A DNA stretch of 64,000 bases. Origin: Strigops habroptila. Its lineage: Eukaryota > Chordata > Aves > Psittaciformes > Psittacidae. The first letter of the stretch is position 1. Every line of letters begins with the position of its first letter. Both the position numbers and the translations under genes were made by a program. The stretch lies in NCBI RefSeq assembly GCF_004027225.2, contig NC_044278.2, positions 3,906,001 through 3,970,000 of the forward strand, read 5' to 3'. Below the pieces are notes generated by a model. The model worked only from the letters and a program-made list of their open reading frames with translations. It searched no databases and had not been told where the DNA came from. Positions 25,701-37,900 of the stretch are shown here, piece after piece.

Positions 25701-26389
25701 CCATTGACCATGGATGGTGGGGGCTGCTGCTCCTGTTGCTGTCCTGTTGACACTTTTTGACCAAGCTCTTCCAAGTTTAGTCCTTCCTTTTCAGCCTTTT
25801 GATAGGATGCATCATCCAGAACAAGTAGTACAACAGAATTCCCACTGGTTTTGATAATCTCCACCACCTGTAGTGGGCAAGGTAAAATGGCAAGCATGTG
25901 CTAGAGCAATTGATCTAAAAGCATTCCCTGGGAAGGCTTGCACAATCTATTGCTTTTGTTGTCTCATCCCTCTGCTTATGCACTGTGGAGGCACCTCAAA
26001 GACATTTCATGCCCCTTGTGGGTAATGAATGCTGTGGGGAGATACTCCGAGCAGTTGATTTGGCTCTTGGATTTCCTAGCTGAAGGTGTCATAAAAACTG
26101 GAAGAGAAAGCTTCACATAGTGGCACTGGGTCTGGGTAATGGGGGAGTGGTGTGGATCCCAGGCTAAACAGAGAAGTACCTGTATGTGTTCTTGCTTGTC
26201 TACAAACACACCATTAACTCTAAGGACTCTGTCTCCATCCTTCAAGCCAGCCTTTTCAGCTGGGCTGTTCTTTTCCACGTTCCTGATGAGATGTCCTGCT
26301 GTGTCTTTCTCAAGACGCAGGTAGAATCCAAAAGTCTTCTGGGGCTTTTTGGTCAGTTTACATTCTCGGGGCTGGAGAAGAGAAGTCAT
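19718..26389 (-). CDS. PDZK1: PDZ domain-containing scaffold NHERF3, gene span
   Basis: Eight coding exons on the - strand join in phase to 521 residues, against 519 in human PDZK1. The protein is a scaffold under apical membranes of kidney, gut and liver that binds C-termini of transporters and SR-BI. Four PDZ domains are visible, each with its carboxylate-binding loop: TFGFYLR (about 19-25), GYGFSLK (about 145), GYGFYLR (about 253) and GFGFSLN (about 375). Each also has a G-D-x-V-L-x-V-N-G-like strand. The start [12 protein letters not shown] matches the mammalian MTS-x-x-x-PRECKL. An acceptor-like ctctctgctag lies two bases upstream of the ATG, so a non-coding first exon lies further right and was not located. 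The C-terminus is Ser/Asp-rich and ends in TKL, a class I PDZ ligand like the mammalian TEM. The gene converges on GPR89B. Confidence 0.96.
19796..20773 (-). other. PDZK1 intron 7
   Basis: Nothing beyond the exon 7 donor and exon 8 acceptor. Confidence 0.75.
20774..21073 (-). CDS. PDZK1: PDZK1 coding exon 7 (PDZ4 and linker)
   Basis: One hundred codons from [20 protein letters not shown] to RNSPEPRER. It ends AGG before a near-perfect gtgagt donor. Reading through that donor adds only nine codons (VSNNALSRC) before a stop, which is the trap a naive gene caller would fall into. Confidence 0.92.
21929..22123 (-). CDS. PDZK1: PDZK1 coding exon 6
   Basis: Encodes [20 protein letters not shown] (variable linker) and [20 protein letters not shown] to GLFINE, the start of PDZ4. 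Acceptor tttcag, donor gtatta. Confidence 0.94.
22624..22820 (-). CDS. PDZK1: PDZK1 coding exon 5 (core of PDZ3)
   Basis: Encodes [20 protein letters not shown] through [14 protein letters not shown] to ETDAMYKL. Acceptor tcttag, donor gtaaga. The codon split across the intron reads Asp, where human has a Gly/Gln stretch. Confidence 0.95.
23070..23265 (-). CDS. PDZK1: PDZK1 coding exon 4
   Basis: Encodes [20 protein letters not shown] (end of PDZ2) and [20 protein letters not shown] (start of PDZ3). Acceptor atcacag, donor gtaaga; the last codon is split after one base. Confidence 0.95.
24531..24667 (-). CDS. PDZK1: PDZK1 coding exon 3 (core of PDZ2)
   Basis: Encodes [20 protein letters not shown] through [13 protein letters not shown] to EEAVEK. 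It is read on - only. Acceptor ttttag, donor gtattt; frames join exactly on both sides. Confidence 0.93.
25615..25867 (-). CDS. PDZK1: PDZK1 coding exon 2
   Basis: Encodes [20 protein letters not shown] (end of PDZ1), a Gln/Pro-rich linker ([10 protein letters not shown]) and the start of PDZ2 ([19 protein letters not shown]). Acceptor ctacag, donor gtgaga. The polyglutamine-like linker is not in human PDZK1. Confidence 0.94.
26180..26389 (-). CDS. PDZK1: PDZK1 coding exon 1 (PDZ1)
   Basis: Seventy codons from the ATG at 26389-26387 ([12 protein letters not shown]) to DKQEHIQ. It holds most of PDZ1 ([19 protein letters not shown]). Donor gtactt, phase 0. Confidence 0.95.
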
Positions 26390-26775
26390 CTCTAGCAGAG
26401 AGGATGGAAAAGATATGTGTCAGTAAGAACAGTAAGCTTACCTAGCTATACTCCCTCTCTACATATAGAGGCAGTTTGCTTCTGTTGGGTTTTTGCTTCC
26501 TGGGAAATCCAGCTGTGCAAAGCTGAAGTTAGTTAACAAGGATAGGGAGAAGAAACCAATCCCTTTTCCTCCCCCCTCCTCACTTTTCTTCTCTCCCTAT
26601 CTCAAATGAAGTTGAGCAAGATGCAGAACTGGAAGAAAGAAGTTGTCTGCCTGTGACAACGTGGTGAAAATTGAGGTGAGGATTTAATACCTGAATTAAG
26701 TCTTTGAGAGGAAAAATAACAGCAACCCAAAAATACTGGAACACTGTAGGAAAGTTGTGTAACAAAATGGGATTT

Positions 26776-27240
26776 CACAGAAGCGCGGAATGGTCAGGGT
26801 TGGAAGGCACCTCTGGAGGTTGTGTGGTCCAATGCCTCTGCTCAAGCAGGGCCACCTAGAGCCAGTTCCCCAGGAACCAAGCCTTGACAGCTCTTGAATA
26901 TCTCCAAGGAGGGAGGGAGGCTCCGTTACTTCTCAGGGCAACCTGTGCCAGTGCTCAAGTCAATCTCTTAGTGATAAAAAGCATCCTTACGTCCAGATGG
27001 AGCTGGTTGTGTTTCGGTTTGTGCCCATTGCTTTTTGTCCTGTCACTGGGTACCACTGGAAAGAGCCTGGCTCTATCTTTACACCTTCCCTGCAGATATT
27101 TTTATATACTAAAAAGTTTCCCCTGAGCCTTTGCTTCACCAGGCTGAGCAGTCCCAGTTCTGTCAGCCTTTTGAGTATCTCCAAGGATTGAGACTCTACA
27201 GCTTCTCTGGGCAACCTGTGCAGGTGGATGAGCAGCTGGG
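26776..27240 (-). mobile_element. CR1 LINE fragment(s)
   Basis: Reversed CR1 (cagggttggaaggcacctct, caaggagggagggaggctcc, ttgcttcaccaggctgagca) with a second short CR1 piece at about 27172-27232 (gagtatctccaaggattgag, cagcttctctgggcaacctg). Lies upstream of the PDZK1 start codon, in the expected 5' UTR intron or promoter side. Confidence 0.85.
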
Positions 27241-28269
27241 ATCAAGGAAGACCCTCATTGTCCTAACCAGGCTTTCCTCTTCTTAGTTATTTTAGCTAAA
27301 CAAAATTAAGTTTTGGGAAGGACATTGTAACTGTGGTGTTATTGTTAATGAGCACAGGGTTTGCATTGAAGGGTGGAAAGCAAGGACTATAAAGGAACTA
27401 GGAAGACCCTTGTCTATGCTTAAAAAGCTTTTTTTTCTTCTAGCTGTGTTCACTATTTCTACATCTCAGTTTTCATACAAAAGAGTGCACTTGCTCTATT
27501 TCTGTGTCCTTTAGGAGCTGCTGGTAGAATCAAAGTTCTTGGAGCTGGCCATGTTTTCCTCTGCCTTTGAATCCTAATTAAACACTCTTTGATTCTATTA
27601 TGAAAAGGAGCTAACAGGGCTATTTCACTTTGGTATTTCATTATACATGAGACTTGGGTAAGATATGAATGCAGGTATTGTGAGGTCTAACAAAAGCATA
27701 GAATATTCAGGCATACACCTAGTGACAATGTGAATGTGCCATCAGGTAATCACTTGCAGGAGAGGTAATTTAATACTGCCTGGTCTGTGTGGAACAAAAC
27801 AGGAGCTGAGACAGTGCACTTACCTTGCAATTCTTGCATGAATCCTGAAATGACCATAAAGCCTCAATTTGCTGCCTGATGAAAGCTTTATCTCCATCCC
27901 TGATGACTTTAACAATGACAGGAGATGTAATCAATATAAAAATGTGAAATTGTGTGAGAAAGGAAAGAAATTAAATTGGGTTTAGAAATGGCAGGCTGCT
28001 GAAGTTACTGCAGTAGTTTGATTCAAATGATTTCTCAATGAATTTGTGACAACTGGAGCAGAATTTCCAGTCGGCGTTTCCAGTGTGCTGTGTTAATTCC
28101 CCAGAGAATTTGAGGCCAGCTGGTTAAAGAGTATACTTGATGCTGGGAATTGCTACCAGATTGGTGTTAGGCAGTGACCTTCGTCCTCCAGAGGTTTTGG
28201 AGCAAATCCTCCTAGAAGCTGTGTCAAGGCACATATGTCAAGGGCAGGAAGGTGTTTGGGATCTGACAG

Positions 28270-29240
28270 CATGGATTTACTAGTAATCATAAAAGATACC
28301 TGATGAACCTGATAACTTTACATAATGAGTGGACTGGCTCTGTGATGGGCAGAGAGCAGTGGATGCTGTTCACCTTAACTTTTGCAGTGTAGCCATTCTG
28401 GTGTCACATGTACTGGATAAGCAGACTACTAGATGATGCAGAGAATTGTCTGGGTCACTAGGTTGAGGGGTTTGATCAGTGGTGTATAATCCAGCTGTTG
28501 GGTGGTTATTAGTGGCATTCTTTTGCTATTTAGGGGGGACCTCAGCAGGCTGGAGAAATGCGCTGACAGAAACCTCATGAAGTTTAACAAAGAAAAGTGA
28601 AAAATAGTCTGTGTCTAGACCATGCACAACAATACAGGCTGATTGCTGGCTGGCCAGAAGGCGGCATTGCTGGATAGCGCTCAAGTGCCCAAGTTGGATG
28701 TGAGTCAGTGGTGTACCTTTGTGGTACTGTATCCAGCAGGTCAATGGAAGGGATCATTCCCCTCTCTTGGGCACTTGTGAGACTGCATGTGAGAACTGTC
28801 TCCAGGTTTGAGCTCCCTTAAGTAATTGAGGTGATTAAGGTTTTGCAGCACATAACGTTTAAGGAGACAGAGAGAGCTGGGTTTGGTCAACCTCGGGAAG
28901 AGAAAGTAAAGGGAAGATCTTATTGATGTCTTCAACTGCCCGACTGGATTGTTTAGAGAACACAGAGCCAGATTCTTAAAGTTAAGAGGATGAGAAGCAA
29001 CAGACAGGCTATGGCAAGGGGAAGTCTAATTAGACAGTCATAAAGGCAGCTTTTCATCTTGGGGGCTGTCAGATACTGAAACAGGTGCCCAGAGAGGCTG
29101 TGGAGTCCCCATCCTTGGAGATACTCACCTGGATGGGGCCCTAGCAACCTGATCTAAGTTGGTCTTGTTTTATATGGGGCATTGGACCAGATCACCTCCA
29201 GAAGTCCTTTTGAACCTAAACTCTTTTATGCTTTTATGAG
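28270..29240 (+). mobile_element. Long CR1 LINE fragment, sense
   Basis: Nearly 1 kb of CR1 in + orientation: reverse-transcriptase tail (ggacctcagcaggctggaga, aacctcatgaagtttaacaa) through the 3' UTR (ggtgcccagagaggctgtgg, ccccatccttggagatactc) to a tail ending cttttatgcttttatga. Old and frame-broken. Confidence 0.85.
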
Positions 29241-30700
29241 GTAATGAATCTCTCGTTCAAGTGATGCTTATCACGAGCAGGAATATTGCGTACTAAAAGT
29301 AAGCAATAGGTGTGACCAGGGAACAGCTCCAAAGGTAGTTGTCTTAGGAACTCCTGCCAAAGATCCATAATGATAAAGGGACAAGACAACTGCAGATAAC
29401 TTCGTCCAGTTGGAAAGTCCAGGTAATTTGCAACCTTGCTTTGTATTTTACTGGAAAGATTTCTTTTTCTGCCTCTCTCTACTGACAGAAGTCTGTCAAA
29501 AGGCCAAAGTTGTGTTGCAAAGATAAGCCATTAACCACAGCCTAATAAATACTAAGAAAATTGATGTTTGCATGTAAATATTTCTATGTAACTCCAGGTT
29601 TTTTCTTTCTATCACCTGTGTGACTAATATGTGTGGGAAATGGCCTTTTTTCTTTTCCCTTTTATTTTGAAGTAGCTGGGGTCAAATTGTTCCATGATAG
29701 CAGCTTACTGCAGAACTACCTGTGTGGTTACCCATGCTACAAGACTGTTTGCTATTGAAGGTGAAAGTGCATTGTTGAGTTTAGTTGGGCAGCATATAGA
29801 GCAGTATGGATTTGTGGTGAAGGTTTGGCAGAGATGCCACTGAAGCTGGATAATATGGGGAATTTCAGCATGCAGGCATAAGAAGCCTGCAGATCATGAT
29901 TCCCTTGTTCCCCTTGGTCAGGTGCCTTGTACTTTTTTGGGTGTCTGTAGTTGCACTGGGACTCACTCCATATAGGGATGGGCTGCCCTTACATTTGGCC
30001 ATTGTTGGAATGCATCAGACTGCATTGATAGCAACTACAACTCATAGCAGTTTTTCTTGACAAACGCTGGAAATCTGTGCTAATTCCTGAAGTTAACATG
30101 CAAAACCAGTGATACACAAAGCTGAAGAAACAGTAGGCTTTTATGGGAGAGATTATTCCTTTATATTTAGAAATGGAGGGAAGGTTACACTACACTGCAT
30201 ACTACTTTTAATCCATGAAAGCTTTACATGCAAAATTATTTGGATTGTAAAAAGGAGTTTTCTAAGGGAAGAGGGATTAACAAAAAAGGAATATCTTACC
30301 TGTATGTCGTGTGGAGCAGCATTCACAGGAATTCTCTTTTGCTGCCCCTACTGGGGCAGTATCTATAAGTAAGGCTGGACTTTGATTGGGCAAAGGTTGA
30401 TTTAAAAGATTATTTATTTAACCAAGATTCACTAAATATGTTCAACACCTTGATAGGCTGCCTTGTCCTTGCTTGCAGAACTGCTAATCACATGCATGTC
30501 TTGGCAGCTTAGAATTTTGTTCTACTTATAACTATACTGAAAAACTTGAGGAGGTCACCCGAGGCAAACCTGTAAGAAATGTCTTAGCAGGAGCAGGTTT
30601 GGATTGTGGTGGATTGACCTGGGCCAGCAGCATTTGACTGCAGATCAAGAGGTTACTGGTTCAAATCTGTATGCCCCATGTTAGATGCCAAATAAAGGGC

Positions 30701-30843
30701 TGTGATGGGTTAATCTTGGCTGGCAACCAGATGCCCACTGAGCTGCTTTCACTCCCCTCCTTTACAGAACAGGAGGGAGAAAATAGGATGAAAAGGCTTG
30801 AAGAATTCAAGGTAAGGATAGTAATTGGGAGAGATAGAATGAA
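30701..30843 (-). mobile_element. Partial ERVL-like LTR
   Basis: Begins TGTGATGGGTTAATCTTGGC and follows the outer LTR at 57289 for about 140 bases (GCTGGC, GATGCCCACTGAGCTG, gggagaaaata-gatgaaaa), then loses similarity. To its left at 30673-30690 lies an 18-base motif that on the - strand resembles a degenerate retroviral primer-binding site, which sets the strand. Truncated on the right. Confidence 0.6.
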
Positions 30844-30949
30844 AAATATGGGCTTGTGCTGGAGGGGTGTCTCTGACCGTTAAGGCCATCACACATGTGA
30901 AACATGTACTGCAATCAAGTGACCTGTGTGTGTAAAGCTTTCTTGGAAT

Positions 30950-31345
30950 AGCGAGCGGGAGGTGGCTGAGCTATCAGTATTGTGAGTCCTGACAAATTGG
31001 CTACGCTGGACCACCGCTCCGAACCTGACAAAGCAAGTGCTATGTATTTACCATGGTGGAAGCATCTACGGGTGACTGAAGACATACCCTGTAAACCATG
31101 CCATTGCTTGAAATGCAGTCCTGAGCCTTGAAAGTCAAATTCTCTGACATGGTACTCCAGAAATAATCCAGTCAGACAGTGCAACTCATTTCTGAAATAA
31201 CCTCATACAATCCTGGGCCAAGAAACATGGCATTGATTTGGTCCACCATAAAACCGATCACCCACAAGCCTCTGGAAAGATTGAACAATAAATGGACTGT
31301 TAAAGACTATGTTGAGAGCATAGAATGCTGGGGAATGGAAGCAGT
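30950..31345 (+). pseudogene. Decayed retroviral integrase fragment
   Basis: Fragments of a retrovirus-type integrase core are recognisable on + in broken frames: a Q-x-x-Y-x-GP block near 31000, an HGTPE-x-IQSD block with the second catalytic Asp near 31150, and the SGKIE block carrying the Glu near 31275. The first catalytic Asp reads Gly, and several stops and a frame change interrupt the sequence, so it cannot be active. Its strand is opposite to that inferred for the neighbouring LTR piece. Confidence 0.7.
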
Positions 31346-34309
31346 GAGATGTAAGTGTAGCAGAAGTCACTTGTATGGTCAGCACCAGATGATCTGCTGA
31401 CTGCCCTTGGTCTTGGTGTACCAACATACTTAATGAATTGATCATGTGAAGTTCTTGATAAAATCTCATTCAATTTTAGAAAGTTTTAAAATTACTTATT
31501 TCCTTCATTCATTTGCTGTACCCGGTAGTGCCAGGATGATGGCACTTACTTAACTTACTTATTCACATCTGAAGAGTTTATACAGAAAAAAAAAGATGTA
31601 GCAAATCTCTGGATCACTCCAATATTTCTTTTTTAAAGTGGTTTTGTTTTGTTTTGGGTTTTGGTTTTGGTGGGTTTTTTTATTGTGACTCACCAAGATT
31701 GCTTTAAGAGCTGGTGAAGAAACCACTTTCATGGATCTCACCCACTGGATGAGAGGAGTAGAAAACAGAGCTGTTAATGAAAGACTGGTGAACTAGACCT
31801 TTAATGTTTGTAATTCAAGTGCAAAGTTACAAAGTTCAGTCAACTAAAAGGTGCTTTTTGTTATTAACACAGTTGTACAAGGAGTCCAACCCTAAATTTG
31901 GATGAATATATTTCATATGTTTGGTTCTGAGGATAGTTATGTTTAAATGATAGGTATTGGTGCCAGCACTATTCTATTGACAAAAGGTTTACGTAGATAC
32001 TTTGCTGTAAAAATATTCCCTTGCTTTAAATATTTAATGTTAGCAACTATACCAACCACAGCTGAACTTTTTTGCCTGGGTGCATGTACATCCCTTAAAA
32101 ATTGATGTAATGAAGATTTCTAAATAGTGTTTGTTTATATATATATATATTATATTGCTTACTGCATCCTTGCTGACCACAAGGTCACTAATTCCCTTGC
32201 AGCACCATCCTGTTTGTTATGAATCCAACAAATAGTTAAAGAAAATTCATTTTTAAATGCAGCGTGTTGGGAGGATACAGGCGTATTCGTGTCCTATGCT
32301 GACTCCAGCTGGGACAATTGTAAATCTGTCCCCTACTCCCTGCAGAAAATCATGCCCTTGCAGCTGAGCTCTGGAAAGGTGGTACATTTGGTCTAAGACA
32401 TCACAGCCCAATGTATTAACAAGAGGCAACATCACTTTCAATTTATATTAATATGCAAGGCTGTGAACTGCAGTGGCTGAAGGGCTGTGATTTGCGACCT
32501 CTGTCAGGTAGAGATATGCTCCCTGAAGAAGTTGCTGTTCCCATCCAGGGGAGCAGCGGCCTCTTCAGCTTTCGTTCCACAGCTAAGTCTGACAGGGATT
32601 ATGAATCAGAGCCTTGGACTGTTTTAAGGTCTCCTTCAGTAGAGTAATAGGAAGATATTCTTAATTTGTTCTTGTATTTAAGCTGTTAAAAATCTGTACA
32701 ACACTTTCCCTTTGCCCCTTACTTTGCCACTGATGTTTTTTCCACTCCGGTTTGGCAAGTATTATATAAAGCAGCATGTGATTTGGTAATAGGAATATTT
32801 GGTTCACTGAAGTCCTCCTTAATCATGAGGCAAAGTGCATTTGAGCTACCAAATGAATATTCATAAGTCATCCTGCACGTAGCCAAGTGGTAATTAATTC
32901 TTTTTCTTCTGGTGACCACATGCTCCTGATACAGTAAAGAGAGTCAGGGAAAAAAAAAGTATTGAGGGAGCAAGCATTGCAATCCTGCTGCTTTGCAGAC
33001 AAAGGGGAGAATACTCCTCCTTTTAGCGTTTTGGGTTTATCTCTTCCTAAAAAATGAGGGAGGAAAAACACCCCATGTTTGCTCTCCCTGTGTTTGCAGC
33101 AAAGGAAGGTATTCTGTTATGCCCTGGACCTGTCAGTAAGGAATTATAGTGGCAGTCCACTTCCCCTAGGCTTTGCTCTTTGTGCTTTGAATATTGAATT
33201 GTCTTCTCTAGTGACCTTTTTTACTGGAGAATATAAACTATAAACGATACTTTCTTTTTTTAGCTGTTCTTTAGCTGTTCAACAGATATTTTGTATTGAT
33301 CATGAGTTTGGGCTTTTAGATGCAGAATTTGTTACTGAGTTAACCGTGACGTTTGTCTGTACGGTTTCTTCTGCTATCACATCAGGCTGAAGTCAATGTT
33401 AAAAAATGGATATTTCTGTTGAAGCAAAAATTCAAGAGTCTTAGAAATGAGGAATTATGTGGGCTAAGTAGACTTTTCAGTGCAGCTATGTGTTCGTTCA
33501 TAGTAAATGGCTGTACACATGTGTATATATTCACATGCATGCACAGCAATCAGTCTTCTGGCCTGTTTGGATAACAGCAGCTGAAGCTGGTTTGTTTAAC
33601 ACTGCTCAAATGGCAACGCCTTTGGAATTCTTCTGTTCCCTCTGGCACTTGTAACATGTGGGAAGACTTTTCTTTCCAGCTCCTCCTGTTGGGCATTTTC
33701 TGGACAAGAATTTCTTCAGTTCTGCCTTTTAATTGCTATATCATTCAATAGTCTTTGGGCATGCAAGGTGCTGAGACATAATGTTACAAATACACTAATC
33801 TGGCTTTTTCCACTCAGCACATGGAGCTTTATTTTTCTCATGGTACACGCCCTTATAAAACTGTTGTGGGTTTGGGTTTTGTTTTCTGATTTATGAACAG
33901 AATAAGTTACTTCGATCTGTTGTGTGTGCATTTTTTGCCCTCTGGAGATGGATTTCTGAATTTGACAGTAGACTGCGTTCCTTTCCTTTTAGGCTTTTGA
34001 AATATATAAATACTAAGTACTATGTCTACTTCACTATTTTCTTCAAGGAGCATTACGAAGAGATGCTTATGCAATCACTATAAAAATCATATATTCTTCC
34101 TCCAAAAATACAGCTTCATGAGCCAGGAAGTGTCAATCTCTTTCTTTTACCATGTTCCATTCCTCTTCCTGCTGCCTGTGTCCCATCTCATCCTGTTGTT
34201 CCCCCCAAGTCTGTAATCCATCCCAGAAATGCCCCTAATTTCTGTATTAACCTCTATATTACTGAGTATTTTATCTCACTTTGTCAGTAAATATATTATT
34301 GGTGGAGAC
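31346..34309. other. Intergenic, no gene seen
   Basis: Only the TA repeat at 32135. No exon-like pieces recognised on either strand. Confidence 0.6.
32135..32154. repeat. (TA)n microsatellite
   Basis: A run of about nine TA units in unannotated intergenic sequence. Confidence 0.8.
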
Positions 34310-34990
34310 TTGAATTGAGAGCAGCCCTGAGGAGAAGGACTTGGGGTGTTGGTTGATGAAAAGCTCAACATGAGCTGGCTTCAGTGTGTGCTCGCAGCCA
34401 ACCGTATCCTGGGCTGCATCAAAAGAAGCCTGAGCAGCAGGTCAAGGGAGGTGATTCTTCCCCTCTACTCTGCTCTCATGAGACCTGCAGTACCGCATCC
34501 AGCTCTGGGGCCCCCAACACAAGAGAGACGTGGACCTGTTGGAGCAAGTCCAGAGGAAGGCCAAAGATGGTCAGAGAGCTGGAGCACCTCTTCTAGGGAG
34601 ACAGGCTGAGAGAGTTGGGCTTGTTTAGCCTGGGAGACCTTATAACAACCTTCCAGTACCTAAAGGGGGCCTACAAGAAATCTGGAGAGGGACTTTTCAG
34701 CAGGGCAGGTAGTGACAGGAAAAGGGGGGATGGCTTTAAACTGAAAGAGTGGAGATTTAGATAAGATGTTAGGTAGAAGTTCTTCCCTGTGAGGGTGGTG
34801 AGGCGCTGGCACAGGGTGCCCAGAGAAGCTGTGGCTGCCCCATCCCTGGCAGTGTTCAAGGCCAGGTTGGACACAGGGGCTTGGAGCAACCTGCTCTAGT
34901 GGAAGGTGTCCCTGTCTGTGGCAGGGGTTGGAACTGGATGAGCTTTAAGGTCCCTTCCAACCCAAACCAGTCTATGATTCTATTCTGACA
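34310..34990 (+). mobile_element. CR1 LINE fragment, sense, with intact 3' end
   Basis: Reads aaaagctcaacatgagctgg, cagagaagctgtggctgccc, tccctggcagtgttcaaggc and ends ctatgattctattctg, the CR1 tail repeat. It creates spurious open frames (for example 34346-34609). Confidence 0.92.
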
Positions 34991-37900
34991 TATCATTACC
35001 CTAAGCTTAGGCTGGACTAGTGTCTGGAAGGGTAAGGTGCATTAGCCTCAGCAAATGCAAACGATGTTGCTTCACAGAATCCAGAATTATTTTGACTCTT
35101 TTTTTGTATGCCAAGGACTTAACTTTTGCTTCAAACTTCTTACTGGGTGCATCCACTCTTGCTACAGGAGGGATTTAAATTGGAATGTCATTCATTTGCC
35201 ATTCTCTCTTGCTGAGATCAGTGATCAGAATGGGAAGTCTGAATGTAGCCTTGAAGACAAAGAGAAATACAAGCTTCCTGTAGAAGTTTCCATCTTCTCA
35301 GTCACTCTGTATTTGCTTTCATGTTCGGGGAACTATTGTGTTCTGCTCTGGTGAGGCTTATATGATGCTTATAACACTGTTAATAGAAATGTGGGGGTGG
35401 ATAATGCCTGCTCTTTATTAGTTCTTGTCACTTTGTGGCTTTGAAAGGCTTGTTATCTGTTATCACAAAAAGGAAATGGCTACTGCTATGCTTGGCGCTG
35501 CAGAAATGCAGAATGCAGCCCTTTTCCTGCGTGCCTATTGAAAACCGTTATTATAAGCTTTGAGAGGAATATAAATTTAGACACTATTCGAACCCAAGAT
35601 TAATATGAGAGAAAAAATAGCATAAATGATTTATTTTAATATGGTGTAAAAACCACCAGAGTTGGTTATGAGCTTATATTTATTTGTTTAAAATCCCATC
35701 CGAACAAGCAACAGATCCTATCAGAAATCCATGCCTAAGTACTAAGGACAGACTAGATCTCCATAAAATGCATCTATGGAAATGAGGTTGGTATGGTTGT
35801 AAGAGTAAAACTGGTTTTGGTGACAGCATAGCTTGAGTCCCTGATTTCAGCTGGAAGATGACACTCAAGCTGTCTAGGAAATACCCACCTTCGTTTTAGC
35901 TGATGGCCTGTCTTGAAGGTCATCCTGCGTGGCGTGACTATATCTGGGCCTAAATAACTAAGTGATCGTGAAATGCTGAACTGTGTTCAGAGCTGGAGCA
36001 ATGGGACATACCTTCTCAAGTAGGGAGAAGGAAAAGAAAATTTCTGTTATCCACAGACAGAGCTGAGGTTATAGTAAGCTGTTTCCTTGGGCAGGTCATC
36101 CAGAAGGGGAAGAATTTCAACATCTCTGTCACTGGGGAAGCCAGCATGAGCCAGAGAGAAACTCATGTGTGTGGCAGTAAGCTTCATGGTGTTTGAGTCC
36201 ATATAGCCAGTGACAAGATCCCAAGAAGTTCAGCAGAAGTAGTTCATTCGACTGTCTTGTGCTTTTTGTTTCACCTTTGCAGGGGGGCAGTTGTACTGTT
36301 ATCTCTTGGTTTTCATTTGTCTGTGCACATGAAAGATTCCCAACAGAGTCCTTTAATGATTTCCTAAACTTAAACCACGACTTGTACCTCAGTCAGATTC
36401 TCATTTGTTAAGGGTTGTATTTTAAGCTGCTGCTGCTATGTGATTTAACTGTCATACTTTCTTTAAAGCCCACTGTGTCCTGAAGAAGAGGTTGATGGAA
36501 TAAGAACCCTGCATAATTATATTTAGTGACAGTAAGGTGTAAGGAAAAAGTAGCTAATGGACACTTAAATCAGGTAGGCATTTATATTAAGGGAATTGAA
36601 ACTGAGAGATGTTGTCATCATCTTAAAGTCTCCTAGGGTGAACTTTGTGAGTGGTGATGATCTGTTATACCAGTTTGAGAGTTTAATCACTTGATAATGT
36701 TACACCGTGAAGTCACATATTTAATTAGCTTAGATAACAGAACATTGATTTCTCAAGGCTTGTTTGCTTTTGTGTTATTTGATTGATGTTATTAGTTTTA
36801 TGATTTTGATAAAAAAGGTGCATCTTTTCAGTACCTGGGCCTATTTTCTTTACAGTAACAGAATATGTATATCTCGAGGTACAAAATTTGTAAGCTCGTT
36901 GTGTTCTCTTCAAATTTAGTTCTGAACTGCTTCACAGCATGATTAATAAAAATAATGGTCACTATGGAAAAAAGCCTGATGTTTTAATTCAGTATAGAAC
37001 TCTTTGGTTTTGATGCTTTGGTGGTTTTATTTTTATTCTAGATATAAGAAAGTAAAAATGACACCTTCTCATTTACAGAGCTGAAAGCTGGAGTTGGAGC
37101 TGTCGGGATTTGGTTCTAGGAAAACTTTGTAGGTCCTCTGAAATGAGTTTTTGGAACCTCTTGCAAATACTGCATGTTGTGTTATAGATCAGTTGCTGCC
37201 AACAGCTAAATCTCACTTGGTTATCTTCTGTATATGTTTTTCCTCATGACTATACTGTTTTTCATTTGTAACAGATGATCTAGATGAAACTGAACTTTAC
37301 TTTCTCTCTTGCTATCTGAATATTATTTGCATACCACTGAGACAAATCCTGGAATTTGCCTTATTGGAATTTTTTTTCATTATCATGGGTATGTGTATGT
37401 GAAGGTGATAGTCTAATGCAGCCTTAGGACACATTTTTCAGGGTATGTATTTCTCTCATGTTGCCTTTAGGATGAAAATATTGAGATTTCAATAGCTAAA
37501 ACCTATCACTGATTGTATCTTTTGATTTAGTATAAACACATACAACATACAAAAGCTGAAAGCATCTTTTTTTTTTTTTCCCATGAGAAGGTAGGTTCCA
37601 AAAGGTAGAAAATACACAGGACACATATTCTATTCTCTGATATTGTGATCTGTGTTTTTCCTACCTATGATTTATCCTCGTCTTGCAATCTTGTAATGAA
37701 AACTTGTTAACTGTTGTATTGAATCTGATGGATTTACTAACACTGAGACATCTGAGGAGATCTTTTGCCTTAAAACAAATGGGCCCCTATTCAGATTTAT
37801 TCAGCAAGTAGAACTTTGCTACTTGCCTTATTTATTTATTTTATTTTCTGTATGGTTGAAACTGGGGATTTTTTCCTCCTGTAAGCCCTGTTTGAAGTAA

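Larger units (their letters stand above)
21074..26179 (-). other. PDZK1 introns 1-6
   Basis: Intervening sequence between PDZK1 coding exons. Several open frames here (for example 25207-25593) are exon extensions or chance. No mobile elements recognised. Confidence 0.75.
26392..30605. other. PDZK1 5' side, repeats
   Basis: Expected to contain the PDZK1 non-coding first exon and promoter, which I cannot place. Contains CR1 pieces at 26776 and 28270. No CpG-rich stretch seen. Confidence 0.5.

Noticed and set aside
30640-30672. tRNA-like B-box ggttcaaatc
   Set aside because: No cloverleaf can be drawn around it. It sits beside a retroviral primer-site-like motif, so it is likely retroviral-element sequence.
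34346-34609. 87-codon open frame
   Set aside because: Lies wholly within a CR1 LINE copy.
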